A stretch of 25,592 bases of DNA from CAYLLT01 sp964548565 (GTDB lineage: Bacteria; Planctomycetota; Phycisphaerae; UBA1845; PWPN01). Under the pieces are notes generated by a model. That model was not told where the DNA came from and did no database searches. It saw only the letters and a program-made list of their open reading frames with translations. Below, piece after piece: positions 7,354-17,133 of this stretch. The stretch is taken from assembly GCA_964548565.1 (NCBI GenBank), contig CAZJTF010000052.1, positions 1 through 25,592 on the forward strand, given 5' to 3'. Numbering within the stretch: position 1 is the stretch's first letter; every line of letters begins with the position of its first letter. The position numbers and the translations under genes were made by a program.

Positions 7354-8559
7354 ATGCGCCTGATTGCCGCTCTTTGGCTGCTCGCGTCGGCTTATGTCGC
7401 CCCTGCGGCCGTGCAGGTGGAGCCGTTCCGGCTGCAATCTCCCACGGGCGCTTCCGTGAAACAGGCGTCCGACCTGTGCTACGGCCAGGCCGGCGGGCGC
7501 ACGGGACTGTGGGTTGTCTGCGACCGAAACGGCGAGGAGTCCGCGGCGAAGATCTACCTGGTTTCCGCCCGAACGCTGGCCTCAGTCCGCGGAGACACAA
7601 TCCGTGCGGACGAGGAGTTCGTAATCGTCCCGCCGTCGGGCACGTGGGAAGATTTCACCCGAAGGAACGCCGGCGCCGGCCCGGACGTGCTCGAAGACTG
7701 CCGTCGCAGGCTCCTGCCGGCCGAAGAACGCGGTGACGAGCCTTTTTTTGACCTGGAAGCGGTCACGATCGCCCCCGCCGCGACCGAGCCGCATGAACCA
7801 CGGCTCTGGGTGGCCACGGAGGAGCCGTTTTCCACAATTCTCGAGCTCTCGCTGCGCCCGCTGGACACCAACGCCCGCCTGGAGGCCGTGTACGCTTACC
7901 GCGAAGACCCGAGGACCCAGGGAACGGCCCGCAATGACGGAATCGAGGGCCTCGCCTGGTCCGGTCGTCCGGGGGAGTTCTTCTTCGCGGAGGAAGGCAC
8001 ACGGGACCCGCAGGGCCGCCCGTCGGCGCTGCTGTTCTTTCTGGATCCCGTCCTCGGGCTCGGACGGCTGAAAGGCAGCGAGTTCGCGGTGGACACTGAG
8101 ACCACTGTGCAGCTTACGGAGGTTGTCAGAGCCTGCCGCCAGTCCTCGGCCCAGACGCTGAACGCCCTCGCGCGGAGCCCGGATGGAGCCCTGCTGGCGG
8201 TGGATCGCAATGGCGGCTGGATCCTGCGGGTCACGGGCGCAGCCTTGTCCGGAGCAGTTCCACACGGTTCCAACTACTCCGCCTCCTCCCCTGCTGCGAC
8301 TGGAGCACTGCGGGCGGAGCGATGGCTCAACCTCTACGACCTGCAGGGAGTCAACCTGCGCGAGCGTCTGGCGGACTTCCCCGGCCCTCGGCGGATGCCA
8401 TATATCAGTATTGAAGGAATCGCGGTTGAGCCCGGCGGCGATCTCTGGCTGTGCGACGACCCCGCCATTCCTGAAGGATGGCGTGAATCCTGTCTCATCC
8501 GTCTCAGAATCGCTCCCACGGCGAGCGGACGCGTTGGCACGCAGCCGGCTTTACCATAA
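7354..8559 (+). CDS. Secreted phytase/esterase-like beta-propeller protein
   Basis: The protein is 401 aa with a signal peptide (MRLIAALWLLASAYVAPAA). Its repeated beta-strand motifs resemble the 'esterase-like activity of phytase' family and SdiA-regulated propellers: SDLCYGQAGGRTGLWVVCDRN near the start, FFDLEAVTI followed by RLWVATEEPFSTILEL, NDGIEGLAW followed by FFFAEEGTRD, and ISIEGIAVEPGGDLWLCDDP near the end. The acidic DLEAV/GIEGLA/SIEGIA motifs are the family's repeated Asp/Glu-Gly-Leu/Ile signatures. It probably acts outside the cytoplasm as a phosphoester or ester hydrolase, or as a binding propeller. Substrate is unknown. The start at ATG 7354 is set by the signal peptide and the GGAG 8 nt upstream. 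It appears to be a single-gene unit ahead of the suf promoter. Confidence 0.75.
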   Translation: MRLIAALWLLASAYVAPAAVQVEPFRLQSPTGASVKQASDLCYGQAGGRTGLWVVCDRNGEESAAKIYLVSARTLASVRGDTIRADEEFVIVPPSGTWEDFTRRNAGAGPDVLEDCRRRLLPAEERGDEPFFDLEAVTIAPAATEPHEPRLWVATEEPFSTILELSLRPLDTNARLEAVYAYREDPRTQGTARNDGIEGLAWSGRPGEFFFAEEGTRDPQGRPSALLFFLDPVLGLGRLKGSEFAVDTETTVQLTEVVRACRQSSAQTLNALARSPDGALLAVDRNGGWILRVTGAALSGAVPHGSNYSASSPAATGALRAERWLNLYDLQGVNLRERLADFPGPRRMPYISIEGIAVEPGGDLWLCDDPAIPEGWRESCLIRLRIAPTASGRVGTQPALP

Positions 8560-8636
8560 AACCATGCCCATCAAGATGTTACGTCGAGTCTGTGCCGCCG
8601 AACCGCGTCGGCGCGATCGAAGGGCGTGCATTTCTC

Positions 8637-8665
8637 TTGAAATCGCACCGATTTAGTACTATATA
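8637..8665 (+). promoter_or_regulatory. Sigma70-like promoter of the suf operon
   Basis: TTGAAA (8637-8642) and TATATA (8660-8665) are separated by 17 bp, close to the housekeeping sigma consensus. It lies 87 bp upstream of the sufB start in an AT-rich stretch that stands out from the GC-rich surroundings. A 10-bp palindrome CCGCCGGCGG follows at 8684-8693, in the predicted leader. No IscR-like or SufR-like operator was recognised. Confidence 0.65.
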
Positions 8666-8751
8666 AACCGGGAGTCGGGACTGCCGCCGGCGGTCAGCTG
8701 CTACGGCGATGGCTCCCGGCCTTCCACTGACGGAATGGAGTGAAGCCGTAC

Positions 8752-10197
<1,446 letters not shown>

Positions 10198-10213
10198 TCC
10201 ATTGAAACTGGTT

Positions 10214-10267
10214 CCCCCTCGCGGGGACATTGAGGGGGCGGTAGAGAGGGGTTTCGGTTCCCTCTCT
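10214..10267 (+). repeat. Two hairpins between sufB and sufC
   Basis: Hairpin 1 is CCCCCTC (10214-10220) with GAGGGGG (10232-10238), a perfect 7-bp stem. Hairpin 2 is AGAGAGGG (10243-10250) with CCCTCTCT (10260-10267), a perfect 8-bp stem with a 9-nt loop. They begin 17 nt after the sufB stop and end 50 nt before the sufC start. No U-run follows, so they look like mRNA-processing or stabilising structures, or partial attenuators, rather than a full terminator. Confidence 0.6.
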
Positions 10268-10317
10268 GCCTTTCTGAGTCAACAGGCAACGTGAACGACT
10301 GTCAGAGGAACCGCAGA

Positions 10318-11085
10318 ATGCTCACAATTCGAAACCTGCACGCCTCCGTGGACGGCAACGAGATCCTCAAAGGCCTTGATCTGCAGGTCAACGCTGGCGA
10401 AGTCCACTCGATCATGGGGCCGAACGGCTCCGGGAAGAGCACGCTCGCGGGCGTCCTCGCCGGACGCGATGCCTACGAGATCACCCAGGGAGAGGTCCTC
10501 TTCAACGGCAAGGACCTGCTCGACATGTCTCCGGAGGACCGGGCGTGCGAGGGGCTGTTCCTCGCCTTCCAGTACCCCGTCGAAATCCCCGGCGTCAGCA
10601 GCAGCTACTTTCTGAAGGCTGCGCTCAACGCTAAGCGCAAGTACCACGGCCTCGAGGAAATGGACGCGGTCGAATTCCTCCGTCTGATCCGCGAAAAGAT
10701 GAAATTCGTCGAGATGGACGAGAAATTCCTCAGCCGCGGCGTGAACGAGGGGTTCTCCGGCGGCGAGAAGAAGCGGAACGAGATCCTCCAGATGGCGGTG
10801 CTCGAACCCACGCTGGCGGTGCTCGACGAGACCGACTCCGGCCTGGACATCGACGCGCTCAAGACGGTGGCGGCCGGCGTGAATCGCCTTCGCGGCCCTG
10901 ACCGTGCGATGGTCGTGATCACGCACTACCAGCGGCTCCTCGAGTACATCGTTCCTGACTTCGTGCACGTTCTCGTCGGGGGACGCATCGTGAAGTCCGG
11001 TGGCAAGGAACTCGCGCTCGAGCTGGAGCGCAAGGGCTATGCGTGGGTGGACGAACTGGCGGATGAGGCGGCCGTCGGGCGCTGA
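10318..11085 (+). CDS. sufC: Fe-S assembly ATPase SufC
   Basis: SufC is the ABC-type ATPase of the SufBC2D complex. It powers the conformational change that opens the SufB–SufD interface during cluster assembly. The 255-aa protein has Walker A GPNGSGKST (34-42), Q-loop Q85, the SufC-type signature FSGGEKKR (146-153), Walker B LAVLDE with DETDSGLDID (166-179) and switch H203. ATG 10318 is chosen for AGAGGAA 7 nt upstream and alignment to the family N-terminus (MLTIRNLHA). An in-frame start at 10291 would add nine residues. It lies 120 bp after sufB and 12 bp before sufD. The protein is soluble, with no membrane segments. Confidence 0.98.
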   Translation: MLTIRNLHASVDGNEILKGLDLQVNAGEVHSIMGPNGSGKSTLAGVLAGRDAYEITQGEVLFNGKDLLDMSPEDRACEGLFLAFQYPVEIPGVSSSYFLKAALNAKRKYHGLEEMDAVEFLRLIREKMKFVEMDEKFLSRGVNEGFSGGEKKRNEILQMAVLEPTLAVLDETDSGLDIDALKTVAAGVNRLRGPDRAMVVITHYQRLLEYIVPDFVHVLVGGRIVKSGGKELALELERKGYAWVDELADEAAVGR

Positions 11086-11097
11086 GGGGGAGACCAG

Positions 11098-12420
11098 ATG
11101 ACCGCAACCATCGAGAACGTCGGCAGCTTTGTTCAGGAGTTCGGCCGCTTCCAGGCGGTCCAGGACACCGGCGCCTGGCCTGGAACCATGCGCCGCGAGG
11201 CGATCGATCGCTTCTCCGAAGCAGGCGTGCCCACCACGCGACACGAGGAGTGGCGGTTCACGAACGTTTCCGCCATCGCGCGGACGCCGTTCCGGCTTGC
11301 CGGGCCGGCGAAGGTCACCTTGGCCGAGCTCCAGCCCCACCTGGTTCCGGACGCGCACCGCCTCGTCTTCGTGAACGGCCGATTCGCCCGCGAACTGTCC
11401 GACCTCGGCGCGCCGCAGTCCGGCCTGTCGCTCGGCAGCATCGCCGATGCGATCCAATCGCGCAGCGATGCCATCCGCGAACACCTGGGCCAGTATGCCC
11501 CGCAGGAAGGCCAGGCCTTCACAGCGCTCAACACAGCGTTTCTCGAGGACGGCGCACTGGTGCAGATCCCGCGCGGGCTGATCGTCGCCCGTCCGATCCA
11601 CCTGGTGTTTGTCTCGACCGGCGGTTCGGAACCGCTCGCGTCCCATCCTCGCGTGCTCGTGCTCGCCGGCGAGGCGACGCAGGCCTGCATTGTCGAGACC
11701 TACATCGGCAGCGGTCCGGGTTATTTCACGAACGCCGTCACGGAGATCATCGCCGGTGAGAACGCGGTTGTGCAGCATTACCGGGTCCAGCGGGAGCACG
11801 AGACGGCGTTCCACATCGCGACTCAGTACTTTCGCCAGGCGCGCAGCAGCAACGTGACCTCGCTGTCGATCTCCCTCGGGGCGGCCCTGGCCCGCACCAA
11901 CGTCCACACCGTTCTGGATGGCGAGGGCTGCGAGTCCACGCTCAACGGGCTGTACATGGCCGGCGGCCGCCAGCACGTGGATAATCATCTCCGCGTCGAG
12001 CACGCCAAGCCGCACTGCCACAGCTGGGAGTACTACAAGGGAATTCTCGACGGCGAGGCGCGTGGCGTATTCACGGGTCGGATCGTGGTCCACAAGGACG
12101 CACAGAAAACCGACGCCAAGCAGACGAATATGAACCTGCTGCTCAGCCAGAACGCGCAGATCGACACCAAGCCGCAGCTCGAGATCTTCGCCGACGACGT
12201 GAAATGCACCCACGGAGCGACGATCGGCCAAATCGATTCGGAGGCCCTCTTTTACCTGCGGGCCCGCGGCGTCAGCGAGCAGACCGCCCGCAGCATGCTC
12301 ATCTTCGCTTTTGCCAACGAGACACTCGAGCAGATCCGGGTGGATTCGCTCCGTGATCAGATCACCGGCGTTCTTTTTGACCGCCTCCCCGGCGGTAAGC
12401 GACTCAGGGAAGCGCTATGA
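11098..12420 (+). CDS. sufD: Fe-S assembly subunit SufD
   Basis: SufD is the paralogue of SufB that completes the SufBC2D scaffold and is needed for iron acquisition in the E. coli system. The 440-aa protein has the beta-helix core from about residue 150 and the C-terminal signature DDVKCTHGATIGQIDSEALF, where H372 matches the conserved SufD histidine (E. coli H360). The N-terminal helical domain includes TRHEEWRFTNVS. ATG 11098 follows GGGGAGA at good spacing. The stop codon overlaps the sufS start by 4 nt (ATGA), indicating translational coupling. Confidence 0.97.
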   Translation: MTATIENVGSFVQEFGRFQAVQDTGAWPGTMRREAIDRFSEAGVPTTRHEEWRFTNVSAIARTPFRLAGPAKVTLAELQPHLVPDAHRLVFVNGRFARELSDLGAPQSGLSLGSIADAIQSRSDAIREHLGQYAPQEGQAFTALNTAFLEDGALVQIPRGLIVARPIHLVFVSTGGSEPLASHPRVLVLAGEATQACIVETYIGSGPGYFTNAVTEIIAGENAVVQHYRVQREHETAFHIATQYFRQARSSNVTSLSISLGAALARTNVHTVLDGEGCESTLNGLYMAGGRQHVDNHLRVEHAKPHCHSWEYYKGILDGEARGVFTGRIVVHKDAQKTDAKQTNMNLLLSQNAQIDTKPQLEIFADDVKCTHGATIGQIDSEALFYLRARGVSEQTARSMLIFAFANETLEQIRVDSLRDQITGVLFDRLPGGKRLREAL

Positions 12421-13676
12421 GTCTCGCTCCAGCCAGGTCATCGGGCACCGCGGCCATCCGGTTCGACGCCGGGAGGATCCGCGCCGATTTTCCGACCCTG
12501 CATCAGCAGATTAACGATCGACCGCTGGTCTACCTCGACAACGCCGCCACGACGCAGAAGCCGCGTGCTGTTATCGAGGCGATCCAGCGATACTACGAGC
12601 TCGACAATGCGAACATCCATCGCGGCGTGCATGAGCTGAGCGTCCGTGCGACGGATGCGTACGAGGGCAGCCGTGTCCGGGTCCAGAAGTTCCTCGGCGC
12701 CGCCCGCCCGGAGGAGATCGTCTTCGTCCGGGGCACGACCGAGGCTATCAACCTCGTCGCCGGCAGCTACGGCCGAAAGCACGTCACTGTCGGCGATGAA
12801 ATCCTGATCTCCGCGATGGAGCATCACTCGAACATCGTTCCCTGGCAGCTGCTGTGCGAACACGCCGGAGCCCGACTCCGCGTGATCCCCATGAATGATC
12901 GCGGCGAGCTCATCATGGAGGAGTACGAGCGGCTCCTCACCCCGAAAACGAAGCTGGTCGCCGTCGTGCATGTGTCCAACGCCCTCGGGACCATCAACCC
13001 CGTGCGGGAGATGATCCGCCTCGCCCATCGCCGAGGCATCCCGGTACTCGTGGACGGCGCCCAGGCTGTCGCCCACGTGCGGGTGGACGTGCAGGACCTC
13101 GGGGCCGATTTCTACGCCCTTTCCGGTCATAAGCTGTTCGGGCCCACCGGCATCGGTGTGCTCTACGGGCGCATGGAACTGCTCGAAAACATGCCTCCCT
13201 GGCAGGGCGGCGGCGACATGATTATGTCCGTCACGTTCGAGCGCACGACCTATAAGGAACCGCCCTACCGGTTCGAGGCGGGCACCCCCCACATCGCCGG
13301 CGGGATCGGCCTGGGGGCGGCCATCGATTACATCGAGCAACTCGGGCTCGAGAGCATCGCCTCCTACGAGCACCAGTTGATGGAATACGCGACGAAGAAG
13401 CTGCTCGAAATCCCGCAGCTCCGTCTCATCGGCACCGCCGCCGAGAAAGCTTCGGTGCTCTCGTTCGAACTGGAGGGTATTCACCCCCACGATGTCGGGA
13501 CGATTCTGAACAACGAGGGGATCGCGATCCGGACCGGACATCACTGTGCCCAGCCGGTCATGGACCGCTTTGGCGTGCCCGCGACTGCCCGCGCGTCGCT
13601 GGCCTGTTATAATACCCGGGATGATGTCGACGCCCTGGCGGCGGGCATCCGGAAAGTCATCCAGGTGTTCAACTGA
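12417..13676 (+). CDS. sufS: Cysteine desulfurase SufS
   Basis: SufS is a type II PLP-dependent cysteine desulfurase that takes sulfur from L-cysteine as a persulfide and passes it to the scaffold. The protein is 419 aa. PLP binding is shown by LSGHKLFGPTG with K239, EHHSN with H136 and VDGAQAVAH with D213 and Q216. The catalytic cysteine is C377 in RTGHHCAQP, on the short lobe typical of SufS rather than IscS. A stretch of about 25 residues precedes the conserved start of the fold. The gene overlaps sufD by 4 nt upstream and sufU by 1 nt downstream (TGATG), so the three are probably translated in concert. SufU is the expected sulfur acceptor. Confidence 0.98.
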   Translation: MSLAPARSSGTAAIRFDAGRIRADFPTLHQQINDRPLVYLDNAATTQKPRAVIEAIQRYYELDNANIHRGVHELSVRATDAYEGSRVRVQKFLGAARPEEIVFVRGTTEAINLVAGSYGRKHVTVGDEILISAMEHHSNIVPWQLLCEHAGARLRVIPMNDRGELIMEEYERLLTPKTKLVAVVHVSNALGTINPVREMIRLAHRRGIPVLVDGAQAVAHVRVDVQDLGADFYALSGHKLFGPTGIGVLYGRMELLENMPPWQGGGDMIMSVTFERTTYKEPPYRFEAGTPHIAGGIGLGAAIDYIEQLGLESIASYEHQLMEYATKKLLEIPQLRLIGTAAEKASVLSFELEGIHPHDVGTILNNEGIAIRTGHHCAQPVMDRFGVPATARASLACYNTRDDVDALAAGIRKVIQVFN

Positions 13677-14158
13677 TGTCTGACCTTGACGAGCTCTATC
13701 AGCAGGTAATTCTCGACCACTACAAGCGGCCGCGCAACTGTCGCGAGCTGCCGCAGGCGGACTGCACAGCCGAGGGTCGAAACCCCCTCTGCGGCGACCA
13801 CGTGACCATTTTCGTCGACGTTGAGAACGACATCGTCAAGGACGTGACCTTCAAGGGCTCCGGGTGCGCCATCTCGACCGCGTCTGCGTCGATGATGACC
13901 GAGAGCCTCAAAGGCAAGACGCTCGCCGAGGCCAAGGCGCTGTTCAAGAAGTTCCATGCCCTCGTGACGGGCGAGGCGCTCGCCGAGGAAGGCCCGAGCC
14001 TCGGTAAGCTTGAGGTCTTCTCTGGAGTGTGCCAGTACCCGGTCCGCGTGAAGTGCGCGACCCTGGCCTGGCATACGCTCGGCGCCGCCCTGGAGAACAG
14101 CGGCCAGACCGTCTCGACCGAGGACACGGCGGCCAGGAGTCACTCCGGCGGCGACTGA
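13676..14158 (+). CDS. sufU: Zinc-dependent sulfurtransferase SufU
   Basis: SufU accepts the persulfide from SufS and stimulates its activity. Unlike IscU it is mainly a zinc-dependent transfer protein. The 160-aa sequence has the ligand set C39 and D41 in NPLCGDHV, C64 in GSGCAIS and C127 in VKCATLAW, matching the zinc site of B. subtilis SufU. The insert between the second and third cysteines (about residues 85-115) is the feature that separates SufU from IscU. Its ATG overlaps the sufS stop by one base. A Ser/Asp/Gly-rich tail of about 20 residues follows the fold. No SufE gene is present, consistent with a SufS–SufU pair. Confidence 0.96.
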   Translation: MSDLDELYQQVILDHYKRPRNCRELPQADCTAEGRNPLCGDHVTIFVDVENDIVKDVTFKGSGCAISTASASMMTESLKGKTLAEAKALFKKFHALVTGEALAEEGPSLGKLEVFSGVCQYPVRVKCATLAWHTLGAALENSGQTVSTEDTAARSHSGGD

Positions 14159-14303
14159 TCCCGCTGTGGCGGCCGCGCGCTGGATCGCCGGCATCGGCGG
14201 CGCCATCCCGGATTGCACGAAAACTGACCCGACGGCGTGGACCCGTTCTTGACGAGGCGGGCCGCATCCATCCCACTGCTGGTACGTGCCGGAGAGCTTG
14301 CCG

Positions 14304-14663
14304 ATGTCTGACTCCCCGCAGGAACACGCGACATCCAGTCCGATCGACAAAATCCGCGCCAGAGATCTCGAAGCGCGCGTCATCGAGATCCTCAAGACTG
14401 TCTACGACCCCGAGATCCCAGTGAATATTTACGAACTCGGGCTCGTCTACGGCGTGGAAACAACGCCCGCCGGCCAAGTTAACGTCACGATGACGCTGAC
14501 CTCCCCGATGTGCCCCGTCGCCGGCTCGCTGCCGCCGGAGGTTGAGCAGAAAGTCCTCACCATCGACGGCGTCACCGACGCAAAGGTCGATGTTGTCTGG
14601 GATCCGCCCTGGTCGCCGGAGAAGATGTCGGAGGCCGCCAAGCTTCAACTCGGGTTCATGTAA
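14304..14663 (+). CDS. sufT: DUF59/MIP18 family Fe-S assembly factor SufT
   Basis: SufT-type proteins (MIP18/DUF59) help mature iron-sulfur proteins, especially when demand is high, and are often the last gene of suf operons. The 119-aa product has the signatures VYDPEIPVNIYELGLVYGV (33-51), LTSPMCP with C70, a Pro-rich turn and the closing VVWDPPWSPEKMSEAAK. ATG 14304 has GGAGAG 7 nt upstream. A GTG at 14286 would add six residues with no better site. A 145-bp gap with no recognised gene separates it from sufU, so it may have its own promoter as well as read-through from the operon. Confidence 0.93.
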   Translation: MSDSPQEHATSSPIDKIRARDLEARVIEILKTVYDPEIPVNIYELGLVYGVETTPAGQVNVTMTLTSPMCPVAGSLPPEVEQKVLTIDGVTDAKVDVVWDPPWSPEKMSEAAKLQLGFM

Positions 14664-14669
14664 ACGACG

Positions 14670-14699
14670 CGGCCTCGAGCTCGATGTGAGCCGAGGCCG
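14670..14699. terminator. Hairpin between convergent genes sufT and cpaE-like
   Basis: CGGCCTCG (14670-14677) and CGAGGCCG (14692-14699) form a perfect 8-bp GC-rich stem with a 14-nt loop, 7 nt after the sufT stop and before the leftward gene's end at 14751. Its place between converging genes suggests a two-way transcription block. There is no adjacent T-run on either strand. Confidence 0.5.
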
Positions 14700-14750
14700 G
14701 TCGGATGAGTGCTTTTCGCTTCAGGGAGCGGCGGCTGCGGGACGCCGTAC

Positions 14751-15938
14751 CTACCGGGACCAGCGCAGCAAATTCAACAATCCCCTGTGCTGCTTTTTCG
14801 GCGCCTCGCCCGTCAGGCTGCGCGCCAGGTCATGGATCGCGAGCCTTGCCGGCGTGTTCGGCGCTTCCTTGAGCATCGGCTGCCCGAGGTCGAGCGATGC
14901 CTGCACCTGCTGGTAATCGTTCGGGATGGTGGCGAGCACAGGACGCCCGAAATGCTGCTCGACGTCCGACTGCGAGATACGCTCCCCACCCGAGTTCACG
15001 CGGTTAACGACCAGATCCACCCGCGATTCCTCCACACCCAAGCCCAGCAAACACTTGTACAGGCGTGTCGCATTCCGCAGATACTGCACCGTGAGCTGCG
15101 TGATGATCAGCACGCGGTCCGCCTGGTCGACGGCGGCGCCGGTCAGGTAGTCCGACATCCGCGGCAGGTCGACCACCACGTACGGGAACATCATTTTCAT
15201 GATGTTGAACATGCAGCCCAGCCCCTCGGAAGTCACCTCGCGGGCTGATTCGATACGCTCAGGCCGGGCGAGCAGCGAGACGTTGCACGGCAGTTCCTGC
15301 AGGGCGCGCCCGAGCAGGATCCCGTCAATATCCACGCCCTGCTGGCAGACGTCCGCGATGCTGAAATTCGGGCTGCAGTCGAAAGTGGCCGCGACATCGC
15401 CGAATTCGAGGTTCAGGTCGACGATCGCGCAGCGTCGCTCGGTAATCTGGCCCAATTCGAGGGCGAGGTTGCACGCGATCGTGGTCGCGCCCGCCCCGCC
15501 GGCCGACCCGATCACGCAGATCCGCTTGGAATCGTTGTTGCTGTGCGTCTGCCGCAGGTGCATGCGATCAATCGCCTGCCGCAGGTCCTCCTGCTCGATC
15601 GGGCTGCAGACGAACTGGCTGCACCCGGCCCGCATGGCGGCAATAATGCCGGCGGGCGAGTGATTCGAACTCACACCGAGAATGCCGCACCCCGAATACA
15701 GGTGCGTGAGCCGCCGGATGATCTCCAGGCATTCCTGCTCGGCGCCGTCCAGACTGATGGCGACAAGATCGATGCCGCCCTGATCCACGGCTGCCCGCAG
15801 GCTGTCCCAGTCCTGGCTCTCCTCCACGACGTTGATCGTCCCGAGAGCATCGAACGCCCTCCGGAATGCGGCACTGCTCTCGCCGACTCTGTTGAATAGA
15901 ACCGCTTTCAGCGCACTGGCCATAGTTTTTGCATCCAT
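14751..15938 (-). CDS. CpaE/TadZ-like pilus-assembly ATPase with degenerate Walker A
   Basis: The protein is 395 aa. Residues 10-130 form a receiver-like alpha/beta domain with no clear phospho-acceptor triad, and residues 138-370 form a ParA/MinD-like ATPase domain (VDLNLEFGDVAATFD, VVVDLPRM, VLIITQLTVQYLRNA, LVVNRVNS). This order is that of CpaE/TadZ, which places Tad (Flp) pilus machinery at a cell pole. The P-loop reads GSAGGAGATT (144-153). It has neither the ParA-type signature lysine nor the Walker A lysine, so hydrolysis may be lost. Starts at ATG 15938 or 15923 are both possible. The gene follows the tandem PilZ gene by 108 bp on the same strand, which suggests a shared surface-attachment role. 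Other tad genes are not in the window. Confidence 0.83.
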   Translation of the reverse strand: MDAKTMASALKAVLFNRVGESSAAFRRAFDALGTINVVEESQDWDSLRAAVDQGGIDLVAISLDGAEQECLEIIRRLTHLYSGCGILGVSSNHSPAGIIAAMRAGCSQFVCSPIEQEDLRQAIDRMHLRQTHSNNDSKRICVIGSAGGAGATTIACNLALELGQITERRCAIVDLNLEFGDVAATFDCSPNFSIADVCQQGVDIDGILLGRALQELPCNVSLLARPERIESAREVTSEGLGCMFNIMKMMFPYVVVDLPRMSDYLTGAAVDQADRVLIITQLTVQYLRNATRLYKCLLGLGVEESRVDLVVNRVNSGGERISQSDVEQHFGRPVLATIPNDYQQVQASLDLGQPMLKEAPNTPARLAIHDLARSLTGEAPKKQHRGLLNLLRWSR

Positions 15939-16046
15939 CCTGGCGCGACGGGACCCCGAGCCGGCCCATGGGCTCTCACCCCGGCGATGTCAGTCTGATC
16001 GGCTCTTGATGCCGCCGAATTCACACCGACCCGGCTTTATCGGAAG

Positions 16047-16991
16047 TCAGCAGCCAAACGCGCGCAAGGATGTCGGCGTGACAAATTCAAGGCAGATGTC
16101 CTGCGTATGGTGGTCGGGCTTCGTCCATCGCACCACTTCGGCGGGCACCCAGACAACGTCGGGGTCTGATCCCAGGCCGACGATGACTGCCATCCCCTTG
16201 CAGAACGTTGTCGGGCCTGCAAGTTCTGTCTCAATCATGTCGCGGTCGAGTTCGAGCGGAATCGTAACCCGCACCCCGCTTCTCGAAATGTCCACGACGC
16301 GGGCTGGGATCAGGCGCCATCGGGGCACACTGTGCACCACGATGCTGACGCAGCATTTTGACGGGACCCGCGGCTCGCCCCGCCGCTCGTCTGCCTGCTG
16401 CGGGTCTATTGCAGCCGTTGCGAAGTTCGCAATGGTTTCAATAGCCGTCGTCACCTGCCGCCGCACGCTCGTACCCAGCAGTCCGAGGCTCCGCCGCGCC
16501 AGGCTGTACGCCCGGACCGCCCGCGTGATCTCGTCTTTCATCCGCATCAGGCGGCTGGTTTCAATGGTTGCGAGTTCAGAGCCGATGCGCGATCCCAGCT
16601 TCCGCGCCCTGTCGTCGGTCTTGGGCGGATCGAGCAGCGTCAGCCCGAAGCGGTACCCGGCGAGCGATTGTGTTCGATGCACGACCGACATGCGGTCAGA
16701 CCAGGTCACGCCGTTCACGCACATGGTGACCTGGACGATCTCGCGCGGCTCGTACGGATACTTCGAGATCAACCCGATCCCGCTGCTCGACAGATCCTGC
16801 AACCACTCCGTCCGCGGGCTCTCGAGCTCCCCGCCCTTGCCGATCCGCTGGATCGTGACGGGAATGCCGAGCTTCTGGCGCAGATGAGACCTCCGGCCGC
16901 CCCAGGTGTCGTAGGGCGTGTCGGCCTCCGAAACGCTGTCCAGGAAATCTGACAGCGAGACCAGCTCCTGCTCGATGTGTTCCTCTGCCAT
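16047..16991 (-). CDS. Tandem PilZ-domain protein (probable c-di-GMP receptor)
   Basis: The protein is 314 aa and cytosolic, with two PilZ domains. The first (about 33-122) has RSHLR (34-38) and DLSSSG (66-71). The second (about 203-305) has RGEPR (204-208) and DISRSG (234-239). These are the RxxxR and D/NxSxxG motifs that bind cyclic di-GMP, and both copies look intact. The linker at 123-200 is helical and Arg-rich. ATG 16991 follows GGAAGGG at good spacing. It is divergent from the FHA–rhomboid gene and lies upstream of the CpaE-like gene on the same strand, a context suggesting c-di-GMP control of pili or attachment. The output partner is not visible. Confidence 0.88.
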   Translation of the reverse strand: MAEEHIEQELVSLSDFLDSVSEADTPYDTWGGRRSHLRQKLGIPVTIQRIGKGGELESPRTEWLQDLSSSGIGLISKYPYEPREIVQVTMCVNGVTWSDRMSVVHRTQSLAGYRFGLTLLDPPKTDDRARKLGSRIGSELATIETSRLMRMKDEITRAVRAYSLARRSLGLLGTSVRRQVTTAIETIANFATAAIDPQQADERRGEPRVPSKCCVSIVVHSVPRWRLIPARVVDISRSGVRVTIPLELDRDMIETELAGPTTFCKGMAVIVGLGSDPDVVWVPAEVVRWTKPDHHTQDICLEFVTPTSLRAFGC

Positions 16992-17133
16992 GCTGCCCTT
17001 CCGCGGGACTGGAACGGCTCTTATTCTTCATCGGGCTTTTGCCGTGCTGACTTTTGCAGCATCAGCCGATAACCTGACGAGATACTCCGATGGCCCGCTG
17101 AACCGCCACGTCGGCGATGCAGGCCGCCGCCCG

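Noticed and set aside
10279..12231. A 650-codon leftward open frame across sufC and sufD.
   Set aside because: SufC and SufD are certain on the plus strand. The antisense protein matches nothing and has shadow-like composition.
13608..13613. A perfect TATAAT inside the 3' end of sufS, preceded by TG (extended -10 look).
   Set aside because: It encodes the conserved ACYNT motif of SufS, there is no -35 box at the right spacing, and sufU is translationally coupled to sufS.
17056..17091. TTGCAG followed by GATACT as a promoter for the FHA–rhomboid gene.
   Set aside because: The spacing is about 21 bp, too long for a sigma70 promoter.
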